NCBI GenBank assembly: GCA_964547905.1 | Contig: CAZJPN010000040.1 | Location: 1 to 64,000 of the forward strand | DNA from: JAJYLM01 sp964547905 | GTDB taxonomy: Bacteria > JAMCPX01 | Direction: 5' to 3' | DNA: 64,000 nucleotides | Shown here: positions 26,044 through 33,965 of the stretch, piece by piece | Layout: every line of letters starts with the position of its first letter | How positions within the stretch are numbered: position 1 is the stretch's first letter | The notes under the pieces: generated by a model | What the model saw: the letters and a program-made list of their open reading frames with translations, nothing else | Databases searched by the model: none | Told to the model about the DNA's origin: nothing | Program-made: the position numbers and the translations under genes

Positions 26044-27591
26044 ATGGGATTTAAAGAAAATATACTTTCGATTATAATCTTTTTACCGCTCCTTGGGGTA
26101 TTGTTTGGTGCATTTATAAATAAAGATAATAAATCTGTCATAAAGTGGTTTACGCTGATAGTATCACTGATAGAATTTGTTGTCTCATTGTTTTTGGTCA
26201 TACACTTTGACTCTTCATCTATAGGTATGCAGTTTACGGAGAAATATGCATGGATACCGGTGTACAATATTAACTACCAGCTCGGCATAGACGGGCTAAG
26301 CCTGCTTCTTATACTTTTAACGACATTTCTTACCCCGCTTGTGCTTCTCGGTTCCTGGACATACATAAAGAAACGCGAGAAGGAATATTATCTGTGGTTC
26401 CTCGTGCTTGAAACCGGTATGATCGGTGTTTTTGCTTCACTGGATCTTATTCTTTTCTATGTATTCTGGGAAGCGATGCTTATACCGATGTACATCATCA
26501 TAGGTGTCTGGGGAGGTCCACGCAGGATATATGCTGCCGTAAAATTCTTTATATATACAATGTTCGGAAGTCTGCTAATGTTGGTGGCAATTATTTATCT
26601 TTACTTTGCTTACGGTGCTCAGACAGGCACCTACACCTTTGACCTGTTAAAACTGTACAACCTTTCCCTGCCATTGAGCACACAGATATGGCTGTTTGCA
26701 GCCTTTGCACTTTCTTTCGCTATTAAGGTTCCAATATTTCCGTTTCATACATGGTTGCCTGACGCACACGTTGAGGCACCGACAGGCGGTAGTGTTATTC
26801 TTGCAGGCGTTTTACTGAAGATGGGGACCTATGGATACATGCGATTGGCAATGCCATTGTTTCCAATCGCTGCAAATGCCTTCCTTCCTTATATTGCAGT
26901 GCTTGCAATCATAGGTATTATTTATGGGGCGCTTGTTGCAATGATGCAGCCTGATATCAAAAAACTGGTTGCCTATTCGTCCGTCAGCCATCTCGGGCTT
27001 GTTATACTCGGGCTCATGGCTCTCAATATTGAGAGTGTTGATGGTTCGGTCCTGCAAATGATCAACCATGGGCTTTCAACTGGCGCACTTTTTATGCTTG
27101 TCGGTATGATATATGAACGCAGGCACACAAGGGAGCTCTCTGAGTTTGGCGGTATTGCAAAGACCATGCCTGTTTTTGCAACAATATTTATGATCGTAAC
27201 GCTTTCTTCCATAGGACTGCCAGGCCTCAATGGGTTTATAGGAGAGTTCCTCATATTGTTAGGTTCATTTTTTGCAAGGCCGATATATGCCGTCTTTGCA
27301 GGTATAGGTGTTATCCTTGGTGCTGTATACATGTTGAGAACCTATCAGAAGGTGTTTTTTGGTAAGATAACGAACAAGGCGAATGAGGATCTTAAAGATT
27401 TGAGCCCAAGGGAAATTATTGTTATGATACCTATATTGATAATGATCGTCTGGATTGGTGTTTATCCAAAGCCATTCCTCAATATTATCCATAATGCGAG
27501 TGAATCATACATTCAGTATGTCAAACCGCAGACAACGCAGATCAATTATCAGCAGAATACCGTGCCACAAATGCCAGAGAGGTTAAAATAA
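26044..27591 (+). CDS. nuoM: NADH-quinone oxidoreductase subunit M
   Basis: 515 residues, the second antiporter-like subunit. It has the YVFWEAMLIPMYIIIGVWGG helix with the conserved Glu, the FHTWLPDAHVEAPTGGSV loop and the MQPDIKKLVAYSSVSHLGLV helix with the channel Lys. It is followed one base later by nuoN. Confidence 0.97.
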   Translation: MGFKENILSIIIFLPLLGVLFGAFINKDNKSVIKWFTLIVSLIEFVVSLFLVIHFDSSSIGMQFTEKYAWIPVYNINYQLGIDGLSLLLILLTTFLTPLVLLGSWTYIKKREKEYYLWFLVLETGMIGVFASLDLILFYVFWEAMLIPMYIIIGVWGGPRRIYAAVKFFIYTMFGSLLMLVAIIYLYFAYGAQTGTYTFDLLKLYNLSLPLSTQIWLFAAFALSFAIKVPIFPFHTWLPDAHVEAPTGGSVILAGVLLKMGTYGYMRLAMPLFPIAANAFLPYIAVLAIIGIIYGALVAMMQPDIKKLVAYSSVSHLGLVILGLMALNIESVDGSVLQMINHGLSTGALFMLVGMIYERRHTRELSEFGGIAKTMPVFATIFMIVTLSSIGLPGLNGFIGEFLILLGSFFARPIYAVFAGIGVILGAVYMLRTYQKVFFGKITNKANEDLKDLSPREIIVMIPILIMIVWIGVYPKPFLNIIHNASESYIQYVKPQTTQINYQQNTVPQMPERLK

Positions 27592-27592
27592 T

Positions 27593-29038
27593 ATGTACGT
27601 TGATTTAAATTACTCTGCAATACTTCCGCAAATAATAATTGCTCTGACACTTTTTATAAGTGCAATGCTTGATGCTTTTACCTCGGCAAAAAAATGGCCT
27701 GTAGGCATCATAACATTGCTTGGAATAGGAACTGGGATTGGTTCGGCCATATACCTATGGGGAAATAAGATTGTTTCGTTTTCTCAAATGGTTGCATTAG
27801 ATGAATTTTCTCTATTTCTGTTTATAACTGTTATGATTGCAGGGTTTATAACGGTACTTGTTTCTTTGAAATATGTAGACGACATAGAATCAGATTCAGG
27901 GCATTTTTATCTGTTACTGTTGAGTTCCTTACTCGGAATGATGTTTCTTATTTCTGCAACAAATCTAATCATTATCGTACTCGGACTTGAGCTCATGAGC
28001 CTTTCCATATATCCATTGGTAGGATTCACGAGAGATAGACAAATAAGCCTTGAAGGGGCAATGAAATATCTTGTTCTCGGTGCGTTTGCAACGGCCTTCA
28101 TGCTCTATGGTATAGCCCTTATCTACAGCGTGCTTGGGACAATGGATCTTTATACTATAACAAGGGTTCTATCAACTACACAGAATCTTACAACCAATAT
28201 AGTTATGATGGCGGGTGTCGCATTTATACTTATTGGATTTTCATTCAAGGTTGCACTTGTTCCCTTTCATGCATGGACGCCTGATGCCTATCAGGGGGCA
28301 CCCGCACCTATTACCGGATTCATGGCTGCAGCAGTGAAGGCCGCAAGTTTTGCAGCAATTATAAAAGTGTTGATAATAGTTTTGAGTTCATATCATGTGC
28401 CTGTATCAGAGGCGCTTTGGTGGCTGAGTGCTGTTACCATGTTTACTGGTAATATCATTGCAGTAATGCAGAAGAATGTAAAACGTATGCTTGCCTATTC
28501 GAGTATAGCCCACGCAGGATATGTGGTAGTAGGGCTTGTATCCGGAACTGCGTATGGCATGTCATCAGCCCTGTTTTATTTGATCTCCTATACCTTTACG
28601 ATCACCGGTTCATTCGCAATCATTACCTATCTTGAGAAAAATGATGGGACAGGGAGTGAACTTTCTGATTTCAGTGGCCTTGCAAAAGACCATCCCTTTT
28701 TAAGCATTGTGATGACCGTATTTATGTTATCACTTGCCGGGATACCTCCGACAGCCGGATTTATGGCAAAATTTTATGTATTCAGTGCTGCAATCAAAAG
28801 CGGGTATATAGGGCTTGCAATCTTCGGTATTTTGACAAGTGTAATCTCACTATATTATTATCTCCGTATTGTTTATGCCATGTACTTTGAAGAAGCGGAG
28901 GTGCAGACAAATGTACCTGTACCGGTAGGCATATCAGCGGGTGTCATAATAGCTTTATGGGGTGTTATCCAGCTTGGTATTTTACCTTCCGATATAATGA
29001 GTTTTGCCATGCAGTCCATCCAATCTATGATCCATTGA
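27593..29038 (+). CDS. nuoN: NADH-quinone oxidoreductase subunit N
   Basis: 481 residues and 13-14 membrane helices. It is the third antiporter-like subunit, with GLELMSLSIYPLVGF, FHAWTPDAYQGAPAPITGFM and MQKNVKRMLAYSSIAHAGY motifs. It ends the nuoA-N operon. Its TGA stop (29036-29038) overlaps the first bases of MITE-like copy B, so the operon's 3' end is directly abutted by that element. Confidence 0.96.
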   Translation: MYVDLNYSAILPQIIIALTLFISAMLDAFTSAKKWPVGIITLLGIGTGIGSAIYLWGNKIVSFSQMVALDEFSLFLFITVMIAGFITVLVSLKYVDDIESDSGHFYLLLLSSLLGMMFLISATNLIIIVLGLELMSLSIYPLVGFTRDRQISLEGAMKYLVLGAFATAFMLYGIALIYSVLGTMDLYTITRVLSTTQNLTTNIVMMAGVAFILIGFSFKVALVPFHAWTPDAYQGAPAPITGFMAAAVKAASFAAIIKVLIIVLSSYHVPVSEALWWLSAVTMFTGNIIAVMQKNVKRMLAYSSIAHAGYVVVGLVSGTAYGMSSALFYLISYTFTITGSFAIITYLEKNDGTGSELSDFSGLAKDHPFLSIVMTVFMLSLAGIPPTAGFMAKFYVFSAAIKSGYIGLAIFGILTSVISLYYYLRIVYAMYFEEAEVQTNVPVPVGISAGVIIALWGVIQLGILPSDIMSFAMQSIQSMIH

Positions 29039-29259
29039 CCCGAAAAATCCAATAGGGAAGTTTGTTTATTCACTCAATCCTGCAATCCACTTGATATCTC
29101 TAAGTTTTCTTATAGAAACGAGCTTTTAGTCCTCTGTATGTTTATATGCTATTACCCGGTATGTTTTCCTTATCGGATTTTCGAAGAATACCTTTATTTG
29201 ATGCAGGCTTATCGTTCATTCCTCAAACTTCCCTATTTTTCAAACGCATTTTCCGGGTT
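29037..29259. mobile_element. MITE-like element, copy B (223 bp)
   Basis: The left arm 29037-29064 and right arm 29224-29259 are inverted repeats of the same sequence as copy A (3182-3434). The interior is about 80% alike over the first 140 bp, with a 35-bp identical core (29128-29162). The part before the right arm is shorter and different. It has no open frame of its own. It occupies the convergent gap between nuoN and the PAP2 gene and encodes the last dozen residues of the latter. No clear TA duplication is visible here; the flanks read ATTG and TGAT. Confidence 0.7.
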
Positions 29260-29858
29260 GATAGCAAAGAATAAGCTGTTATTATTACAGATCCAATAAG
29301 CCAACTGCCAAAAACATCGCTCGGCCAGTGTACTCCAAGGTAGACGCGGCTTATGCCGACAGATAGTACTATTATAAACGCAACAGTATACGTCCACAAT
29401 CGTGCAAGATGCAGTCTTCTTAAGATGATGACAAGCTCCACGATTATGACAAAGGTCATTATCGAATGACCGCTTGGAAAGGAATATCCAGAGGCCGGTA
29501 TACCGAGCCAGCTTATAGGTCTGGTTCTGTGCACAAGCTCTTTGACGGAAACCTCCGTTACGAAACTCAAAAAAGATATGGCAAGGAATTCTTTTACTTG
29601 TCTGTATGCTTTGCGTCTCCACAGCCATCCGCCTATTATTACAATAATTACTATTACGGTGTATTCATTACCCAATAGAGTAAACAGTTCCATGACAATA
29701 AGCATTGCATTTGATTTGTTTTGTTGGATAATGCTTATAAAGAAAATGTCGAAGGCACTTGTTTTATTCAATACGACCAATAAGGTCAGGTCAATGGTGC
29801 ATACGCTCAGTACTATCAATAAAACAAGGCGGTATAAAAAGTACCGTTTATGAGACAT
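29223..29858 (-). CDS. PAP2-superfamily membrane phosphatase
   Basis: 211 residues with a lipid phosphatase PAP2 core: KELVHRTRP (motif 1, KxxxxxxRP), PSGHS (motif 2) and SRVYLGVHWPSDV (motif 3, with the catalytic His). Six membrane helices surround the site. Such enzymes dephosphorylate undecaprenyl pyrophosphate, phosphatidic acid or phosphatidylglycerol phosphate at the outer face of the inner membrane. The final residues (STRKMRLKNREV) are encoded by the right terminal repeat of the MITE-like element, so the native tail was probably different. A phospholipase C-like gene lies two bases upstream, suggesting a lipid-acting pair. Confidence 0.92.
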   Translation of the reverse strand: MSHKRYFLYRLVLLIVLSVCTIDLTLLVVLNKTSAFDIFFISIIQQNKSNAMLIVMELFTLLGNEYTVIVIIVIIGGWLWRRKAYRQVKEFLAISFLSFVTEVSVKELVHRTRPISWLGIPASGYSFPSGHSIMTFVIIVELVIILRRLHLARLWTYTVAFIIVLSVGISRVYLGVHWPSDVFGSWLIGSVIITAYSLLSTRKMRLKNREV

Positions 29859-29860
29859 GG

Positions 29861-30859
29861 CTATGTCTTGAGCTGGGTATAGTTCGAATATAGACCTTGA
29901 GGAAACTCCGGCAGTATATTGCGCGTTACATCCTGCATGTCATGCTCCGATAGCTTCTTTCTCCGGTGCAGCCTGTTGAGCTGTTTCCGTATCTGAGTGG
30001 CGATATGTATTATCTCAATACCTGTTGGATCGAATTGTGTATAAATAGACTTGTCTCCATTGTTGAGTACGTCAAAGATGGCATCAATGGAATAATGCTT
30101 GTACGTATCAAACTGCTGGTTCGAAAGTTGCCACTTTTTGTCGGAGGTAATGCCCTTAAATATATTTCTGATAAGTTTTTTCTTGTTAACAAGCATCATA
30201 CCGTTAAAGATATTTTTATTGGTTGAGAAAGAAAAGAGTGTTTTTTCAAGCGTATGTTTGAGCAGGTCATTGTCATCCTTGTGTCGCAGTTTAAGGGTTC
30301 TTTCTATGGTTTTTACGGCCTTATCGTTTACAAGCTTGTCAAAGCGTATTTCCCAGTAGGAGTGAAGAAACATTTTTTTTCTGTACATTGTTATGATCAT
30401 GTTCGGGACAAAATAGTTATGTGCTATTACGTCGGACGCAAGGTGGCTGATATAACCATAGGCAAAAGCTCTCTGGTGGTCGTTTTTTGCCGATTTAAAC
30501 ACCTGATTTGCTACAAGCCAATTATGACAATGATATTCATACTCCGTAAAATTCTTTCCTATGACAATATCCGCGCCGATATTGCCGTACAGAAAGTCGT
30601 ATGGATAACTTTTGATGAGCCCCATTATCTGGGGTGCCAGCAGTTGGGAGAAGTTCAATACTTCCGTAGCGAGATCTATGTGGGATATGGGACCCCAGCA
30701 AAAACCGGTTGATGGAAAGATTATTATGAGCAATATTGCCGTAAAAAGTACAGACGGCCAGAACAAATGTTTCTGTAAAAAAAAAGCCTTTTGTATTTGG
30801 TTATTTATTATTAGAGGATGTTTTGTCTGCAGACTGGTTACTTGTTTTATTCTGTGCAT
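29861..30859 (-). CDS. zinc-dependent phospholipase C-like protein
   Basis: 332 residues. A long hydrophobic N-terminal segment (about 30-52) is followed by WGPISHIDLA, which resembles the Trp that becomes the mature N-terminus and first zinc ligand in Bacillus-type PLC. Further likely zinc ligands are GNIGADIVIG, YHCHNW and AYGYISHLASDVIAHNYFVP. The family (zinc_dep_PLPC) acts on phospholipids outside the cytoplasm. The given start at 30859 overlaps the preceding gene by 59 bases and lacks a ribosome-binding site, so the true start may lie about 20-30 codons inside. It is two bases upstream of PAP2, and together they could turn phospholipid head groups over. Confidence 0.8.
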   Translation of the reverse strand: MHRIKQVTSLQTKHPLIINNQIQKAFFLQKHLFWPSVLFTAILLIIIFPSTGFCWGPISHIDLATEVLNFSQLLAPQIMGLIKSYPYDFLYGNIGADIVIGKNFTEYEYHCHNWLVANQVFKSAKNDHQRAFAYGYISHLASDVIAHNYFVPNMIITMYRKKMFLHSYWEIRFDKLVNDKAVKTIERTLKLRHKDDNDLLKHTLEKTLFSFSTNKNIFNGMMLVNKKKLIRNIFKGITSDKKWQLSNQQFDTYKHYSIDAIFDVLNNGDKSIYTQFDPTGIEIIHIATQIRKQLNRLHRRKKLSEHDMQDVTRNILPEFPQGLYSNYTQLKT

Positions 30860-31058
30860 GAGTCTGTGGTTTATTGTTTTTTACATAATCCGTGGCATAC
30901 CAGCCACTGCCTTTTAAAATGAACGAGCTGCTTTTAGATATTAACCTTTTAACCTTGCCTTTGCATCTTGGGCATGTAGTAATTGGTTTTTCCGATATTT
31001 TTTGAAACATATCAAATTTATATCCGCACGACGTGCACTCATATTCGTATGTTGGCAT
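30801..31058 (-). CDS. FmdB-family zinc-ribbon protein
   Basis: 85 residues. The N-terminal zinc ribbon typical of the FmdB/putative regulatory protein family is MPTYEYECTSCGYKFD with a second pair TTCPRCKG; the SSSFILKGSGWYATDY block after it is the family hallmark. The tail is low complexity (Asn, Ser, Lys, Gln). A ribosome-binding site (AGGGAG) lies in the end of the DUF167 gene three bases upstream. Members have been proposed to regulate formamidase or methanol genes, but most have no proven role. Confidence 0.88.
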   Translation of the reverse strand: MPTYEYECTSCGYKFDMFQKISEKPITTCPRCKGKVKRLISKSSSFILKGSGWYATDYVKNNKPQTHAQNKTSNQSADKTSSNNK

Positions 31059-31061
31059 TAT

Positions 31062-31304
31062 TCATTCTCCCTTTCTTACGATCTGTATCAGTTTCTTTTT
31101 CGAACTTTTGCCGCTCTTTATCTTAATGTCCGATCGCCCGATCTTAAAATGACGGCTTAATAAATATAATAATTCCTCATTGGCTTTACCGTCAATAGGA
31201 ACGGCTTTCAGATAGGCCTTTAGAATTGTATCTTCTTGTTTTATCTCACTTGTTCTTGATAGAGTTTTTACATAAACATAGAAATTTTCGGCTTTATCTG
31301 ACAT
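31062..31304 (-). CDS. DUF167 (YggU-like) protein
   Basis: 80 residues. Signature features are VKTLSRTSEI, LKAVPIDGKANEELLYLLS and the GKSSKKKLIQI strand of the DUF167 fold. The protein is small and cytosolic with no known biochemical function; in many genomes it lies near divIVA/yggT-type genes, as here. It overlaps the divIVA 3' end by 11 bases and is followed after three bases by fmdB. Confidence 0.9.
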   Translation of the reverse strand: MSDKAENFYVYVKTLSRTSEIKQEDTILKAYLKAVPIDGKANEELLYLLSRHFKIGRSDIKIKSGKSSKKKLIQIVRKGE

Positions 31305-31812
31305 TAGAATTCTTTGATTTGTTCGTCATGAGTGCGAGTGTATCGTCTATATCCTTTTGTTCTTTTACTATCTCTGTATCAAGCATCTTAAGGTGTACCT
31401 CAAGTACGGCCTTCAGATTTGCCTCAAGCTGGATCTTCTGCCTTCTTAATTCCTTTATCTCGTTTATAATCTCCATATACCTGTTCTGAGCACTGTTTAT
31501 AATATCTTCAGCCTTAATCTTTGCGTCCGCAATAATGAGCTGTGCTTCCTTTAGTGCATTAGCGTGGATATCGTCTTTCAAACGCTGGGTTGTCAGCATT
31601 GTTTCTTTTATAGTTTGCTCCCTGTCTTTGTATTCGCTGAGGCTTTCGGTTTTATCTTTTATCTGCTGCTTTACATTCATGTTTTCTGTAATGAGTTCCT
31701 CCATCTCATTGCGGACAAGCTCCATGAACGTGTCAACCTCACGCCTGTCATAGCCATTTACAATCCTTTTCCTGAACTGCTGCTGCTGTATATCAAGTGG
31801 GGTTAATTTCAT
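31294..31812 (-). CDS. DivIVA-domain protein
   Basis: 172 residues from the ATG at 31812, which follows GGAGGAG; 18 further codons upstream are unlikely to be translated. The N-terminal lipid-binding domain has LTPLDIQQQQFRKRIVNGYD, closely matching DivIVA, then a long coiled coil (about 30-150). In Gram-positives DivIVA marks curved membranes and cell poles; in Gram-negative relatives its role is less clear. It is downstream of rpoH, separated by a terminator, so it probably has its own promoter. Confidence 0.9.
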   Translation of the reverse strand: MKLTPLDIQQQQFRKRIVNGYDRREVDTFMELVRNEMEELITENMNVKQQIKDKTESLSEYKDREQTIKETMLTTQRLKDDIHANALKEAQLIIADAKIKAEDIINSAQNRYMEIINEIKELRRQKIQLEANLKAVLEVHLKMLDTEIVKEQKDIDDTLALMTNKSKNSNVR

Positions 31813-31865
31813 AATACTCTCCTCCTTTCGACTACCTATATACACCTGCTGGATAGAAATGTCCA

Positions 31866-31900
31866 ATAAAAAGGGATGGTAGAAGGATCTACCACCCCTT
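31866..31900 (-). terminator. rho-independent terminator of rpoH
   Basis: On the minus strand a hairpin (AAGGGG-TGGTAGA, loop TCCT, TCTACCA-TCCCTT) is followed directly by TTTTTATT. It lies 24 bases after the rpoH stop and separates it from divIVA. Confidence 0.8.
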
Positions 31901-31924
31901 AACAGTATTTTAAGTGTTGTATGC

Positions 31925-32737
31925 TTACGAAGCTATTGCTGGAACAATGGAATGTTTAAGCTTTGTTAATGCTTTTTGCTCAAGCTGCCTTACCCTCTCC
32001 TTCGATATGTTGTATTTCTCGCCTATCTCTTGAAGGGATAGTGGGTTGTCTGCCATAACCCTATACTTGATTATATACTGCTCTCTTTCCGGTAATGTCT
32101 TAACAGCCTGTCCTACTGTCTGCTTGAGTACTGTATCTTCTTCCTGCTTGCTTATCCGCTCTTCGAGATTTTCATCTTCATCTACGAGTTGATCGAGATG
32201 GGACTCCCTGCTTTCATCATCCAATGTTACGTCAAGAGATACATCTCTTAGTCTTAATCTGTTTTCAAAATCCTTGGCTTTTTTCTCTATCTTGCTTTCA
32301 TCTATAAGCATCTCAGCGTTGTTTTCCGGCTGAACTTTATTCAGTGAGTAGAACAGCTTTCTTTGAAGCTGTGTTGTTCCTATTTTGACCAGACTCCAGG
32401 TTTTCATTATGAAGTTTTGAATGTAAGCCCTTATCCACCATACAGCATATGATATCAATCTGAATCCCTTGTACGGGTTAAATTTCTTTACAGCCATCAT
32501 CAATCCTAAATTACCCTCCTGAATCAAATCCATCAGTTTAACGTTGTAATGCCTGTATTCGAGGGCTATCTTTACTACGAATCTCATGTTGGCTGTTACA
32601 AGCTTGTGAGCCGCGTTTATGTCCTTTTTTTCATAGTACTTTATTGCCAACCTCTTTTCCTCCTGGGGAGTCAAAAGAGGATACTTGTCTATCTGTGCCA
32701 GGTATTTTGTTAAATTGTCATTCAACACCATTTGCAT
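31925..32737 (-). CDS. rpoH: RNA polymerase sigma-32 (heat-shock) factor
   Basis: 270 residues from the ATG at 32737, preceded by GGAGGAGG. Region 2 has AHKLVTANMRFVVKIALEYR and LIQEGNLGLMMAVKKFNP, followed by a RpoH box-like segment (QRKLFYSLNK). Region 4 ends in LSLQEIGEKYNISKERVRQL. Group 3 sigma-32 directs transcription of chaperones and proteases. It is a monocistronic transcript, judging by the terminator that follows. Confidence 0.93.
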   Translation of the reverse strand: MQMVLNDNLTKYLAQIDKYPLLTPQEEKRLAIKYYEKKDINAAHKLVTANMRFVVKIALEYRHYNVKLMDLIQEGNLGLMMAVKKFNPYKGFRLISYAVWWIRAYIQNFIMKTWSLVKIGTTQLQRKLFYSLNKVQPENNAEMLIDESKIEKKAKDFENRLRLRDVSLDVTLDDESRESHLDQLVDEDENLEERISKQEEDTVLKQTVGQAVKTLPEREQYIIKYRVMADNPLSLQEIGEKYNISKERVRQLEQKALTKLKHSIVPAIAS

Positions 32738-32861
32738 ATTAGCCTCCTCCTTTAAGCTTCTTAGTATATACACTGGATTTCAAATAGTCAAGTACTTAAA
32801 ACTTTAAGCCTCAGTTATACGGGATTTGAAATCTTTTCTTCACCTTTCAAAAAGGCATTAC

Positions 32862-33761
32862 TTAAAATTTGCCAGTGTCAAAATCCTTAAATATTTGTTT
32901 TATCTTGATTATTTCGTCTTTATCCATAAATTTTTTTCTGTCATAATCGAGTTCATGCCCTAATCCTAAAGACTTGTCCGTCCATAATGGATTGTATGAG
33001 AGCAATTTTACTTTCTTAATACCATTCTTGTCAAGAAAGTTTGCTATAGACACAAGATTTTCCTCTGTGGTTGTTATATCAGGGATCAAAGGGACTCGAG
33101 GGGTTATCGCTATACCACCTTTATCGTACAATCTCAGAAAGTTTTGTAGAATAACAGTGTTCGTAGTGCCTGTGTACTTCTCGTGCAGGATTGGATCTAT
33201 AAATTTTATATCAAAGAACACCATATCAATTGATGGTAACACAAGCTTATCGAACAATGCATAATTATACAATCCGCATGTTTCTATATTTAAATGTATG
33301 CCCGCTGATTTTAATTTTATGGAAAGAGCCGATAAAAAATACATATATACTGTAGGCTCCCCGCCGGAAAACGTTACCCCACCGAATGAATGTCTGTAGA
33401 AAGGTTCATCTTTCATGATCTCTGAAAATAATGCATCAATAGTATAAGGCCTTCCTGCACGTTTCAGTGCCCCGGATGGGCAAACATCCACACATTCCAT
33501 GCACCTGTTGCATGCCTGGCGGTTAATCCTTTCGGTGTCAGCAAGGTCTATTGCATGCTGTTTACATGCCTGTACACAATCTCCACAGGAGATACACACC
33601 TTTGAATCGAACATAAGTTCCTGATATGCATGTTTTGTCTCCGGGTTATGACACCACACGCACCTGAGAGGGCAACCCTTAAAAAAGATAAGTGTACGAA
33701 TGCCGGGTCCGTCATCAAGGGAATTTCTTTTGAGATCAACGATCATCGCCTGTGTTTCCAT
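32862..33761 (-). CDS. glycyl-radical enzyme activating protein
   Basis: 299 residues. The radical-SAM motif is CPLRCVWCHNPE (about residues 30-41). Two additional [4Fe-4S] clusters are bound in an inserted ferredoxin-like domain (CISCGDCVQACK and CNRCMECVDVCP), typical of the activases of glycerol dehydratase-, benzylsuccinate-type and CutC-type enzymes rather than of PflA. It generates the glycyl radical on its partner enzyme, which is almost certainly the product of the gene 204 bp upstream on the same strand. Confidence 0.93.
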   Translation of the reverse strand: METQAMIVDLKRNSLDDGPGIRTLIFFKGCPLRCVWCHNPETKHAYQELMFDSKVCISCGDCVQACKQHAIDLADTERINRQACNRCMECVDVCPSGALKRAGRPYTIDALFSEIMKDEPFYRHSFGGVTFSGGEPTVYMYFLSALSIKLKSAGIHLNIETCGLYNYALFDKLVLPSIDMVFFDIKFIDPILHEKYTGTTNTVILQNFLRLYDKGGIAITPRVPLIPDITTTEENLVSIANFLDKNGIKKVKLLSYNPLWTDKSLGLGHELDYDRKKFMDKDEIIKIKQIFKDFDTGKF

Positions 33762-33804
33762 CTATGTCCAGCCTTTTTTACTCTATGGCCCGTTATAATT
33801 CAAG

Positions 33805-33926
33805 TGTCATTACGAGGAGCGGGTACCAAACTAAGTTTGGGCGGATGAAGTAATCTACAAGCAGAGGGATTGCTCGACTCAGCTTCGTCCCGCGTTGCGC
33901 GGGATGCCACTCGGCTTGCAACGACA
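33805..33926. repeat. palindromic intergenic repeat with internal hairpin
   Basis: The ends TGTCATTACGAG (33805-33816) and CTTGCAACGACA (33915-33926) are inverted repeats of each other at 9 of 12 positions. A perfect internal stem CCCGCG-TTG-CGCGGG lies at 33889-33903, with shorter AAGTAATCT/GGATTGCTC-like pairs between. This type of GTCATTGCGAGGAGC-like repeat is widespread in deltaproteobacterial intergenic DNA. It fills the gap between the glycyl radical enzyme and its activase and could affect relative expression. No U-run marks it as a terminator. Confidence 0.55.
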
Positions 33927-33965
33927 TGAAGCTATATTTATGCAGGGTTATATAGTTACTTTCTT

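Noticed and set aside
29233..29628. A 131-aa minus-strand frame overlapping the PAP2 gene
   Set aside because: It is a shadow of the PAP2 frame, which carries all three PAP2 motifs; the shadow has no recognisable motif.
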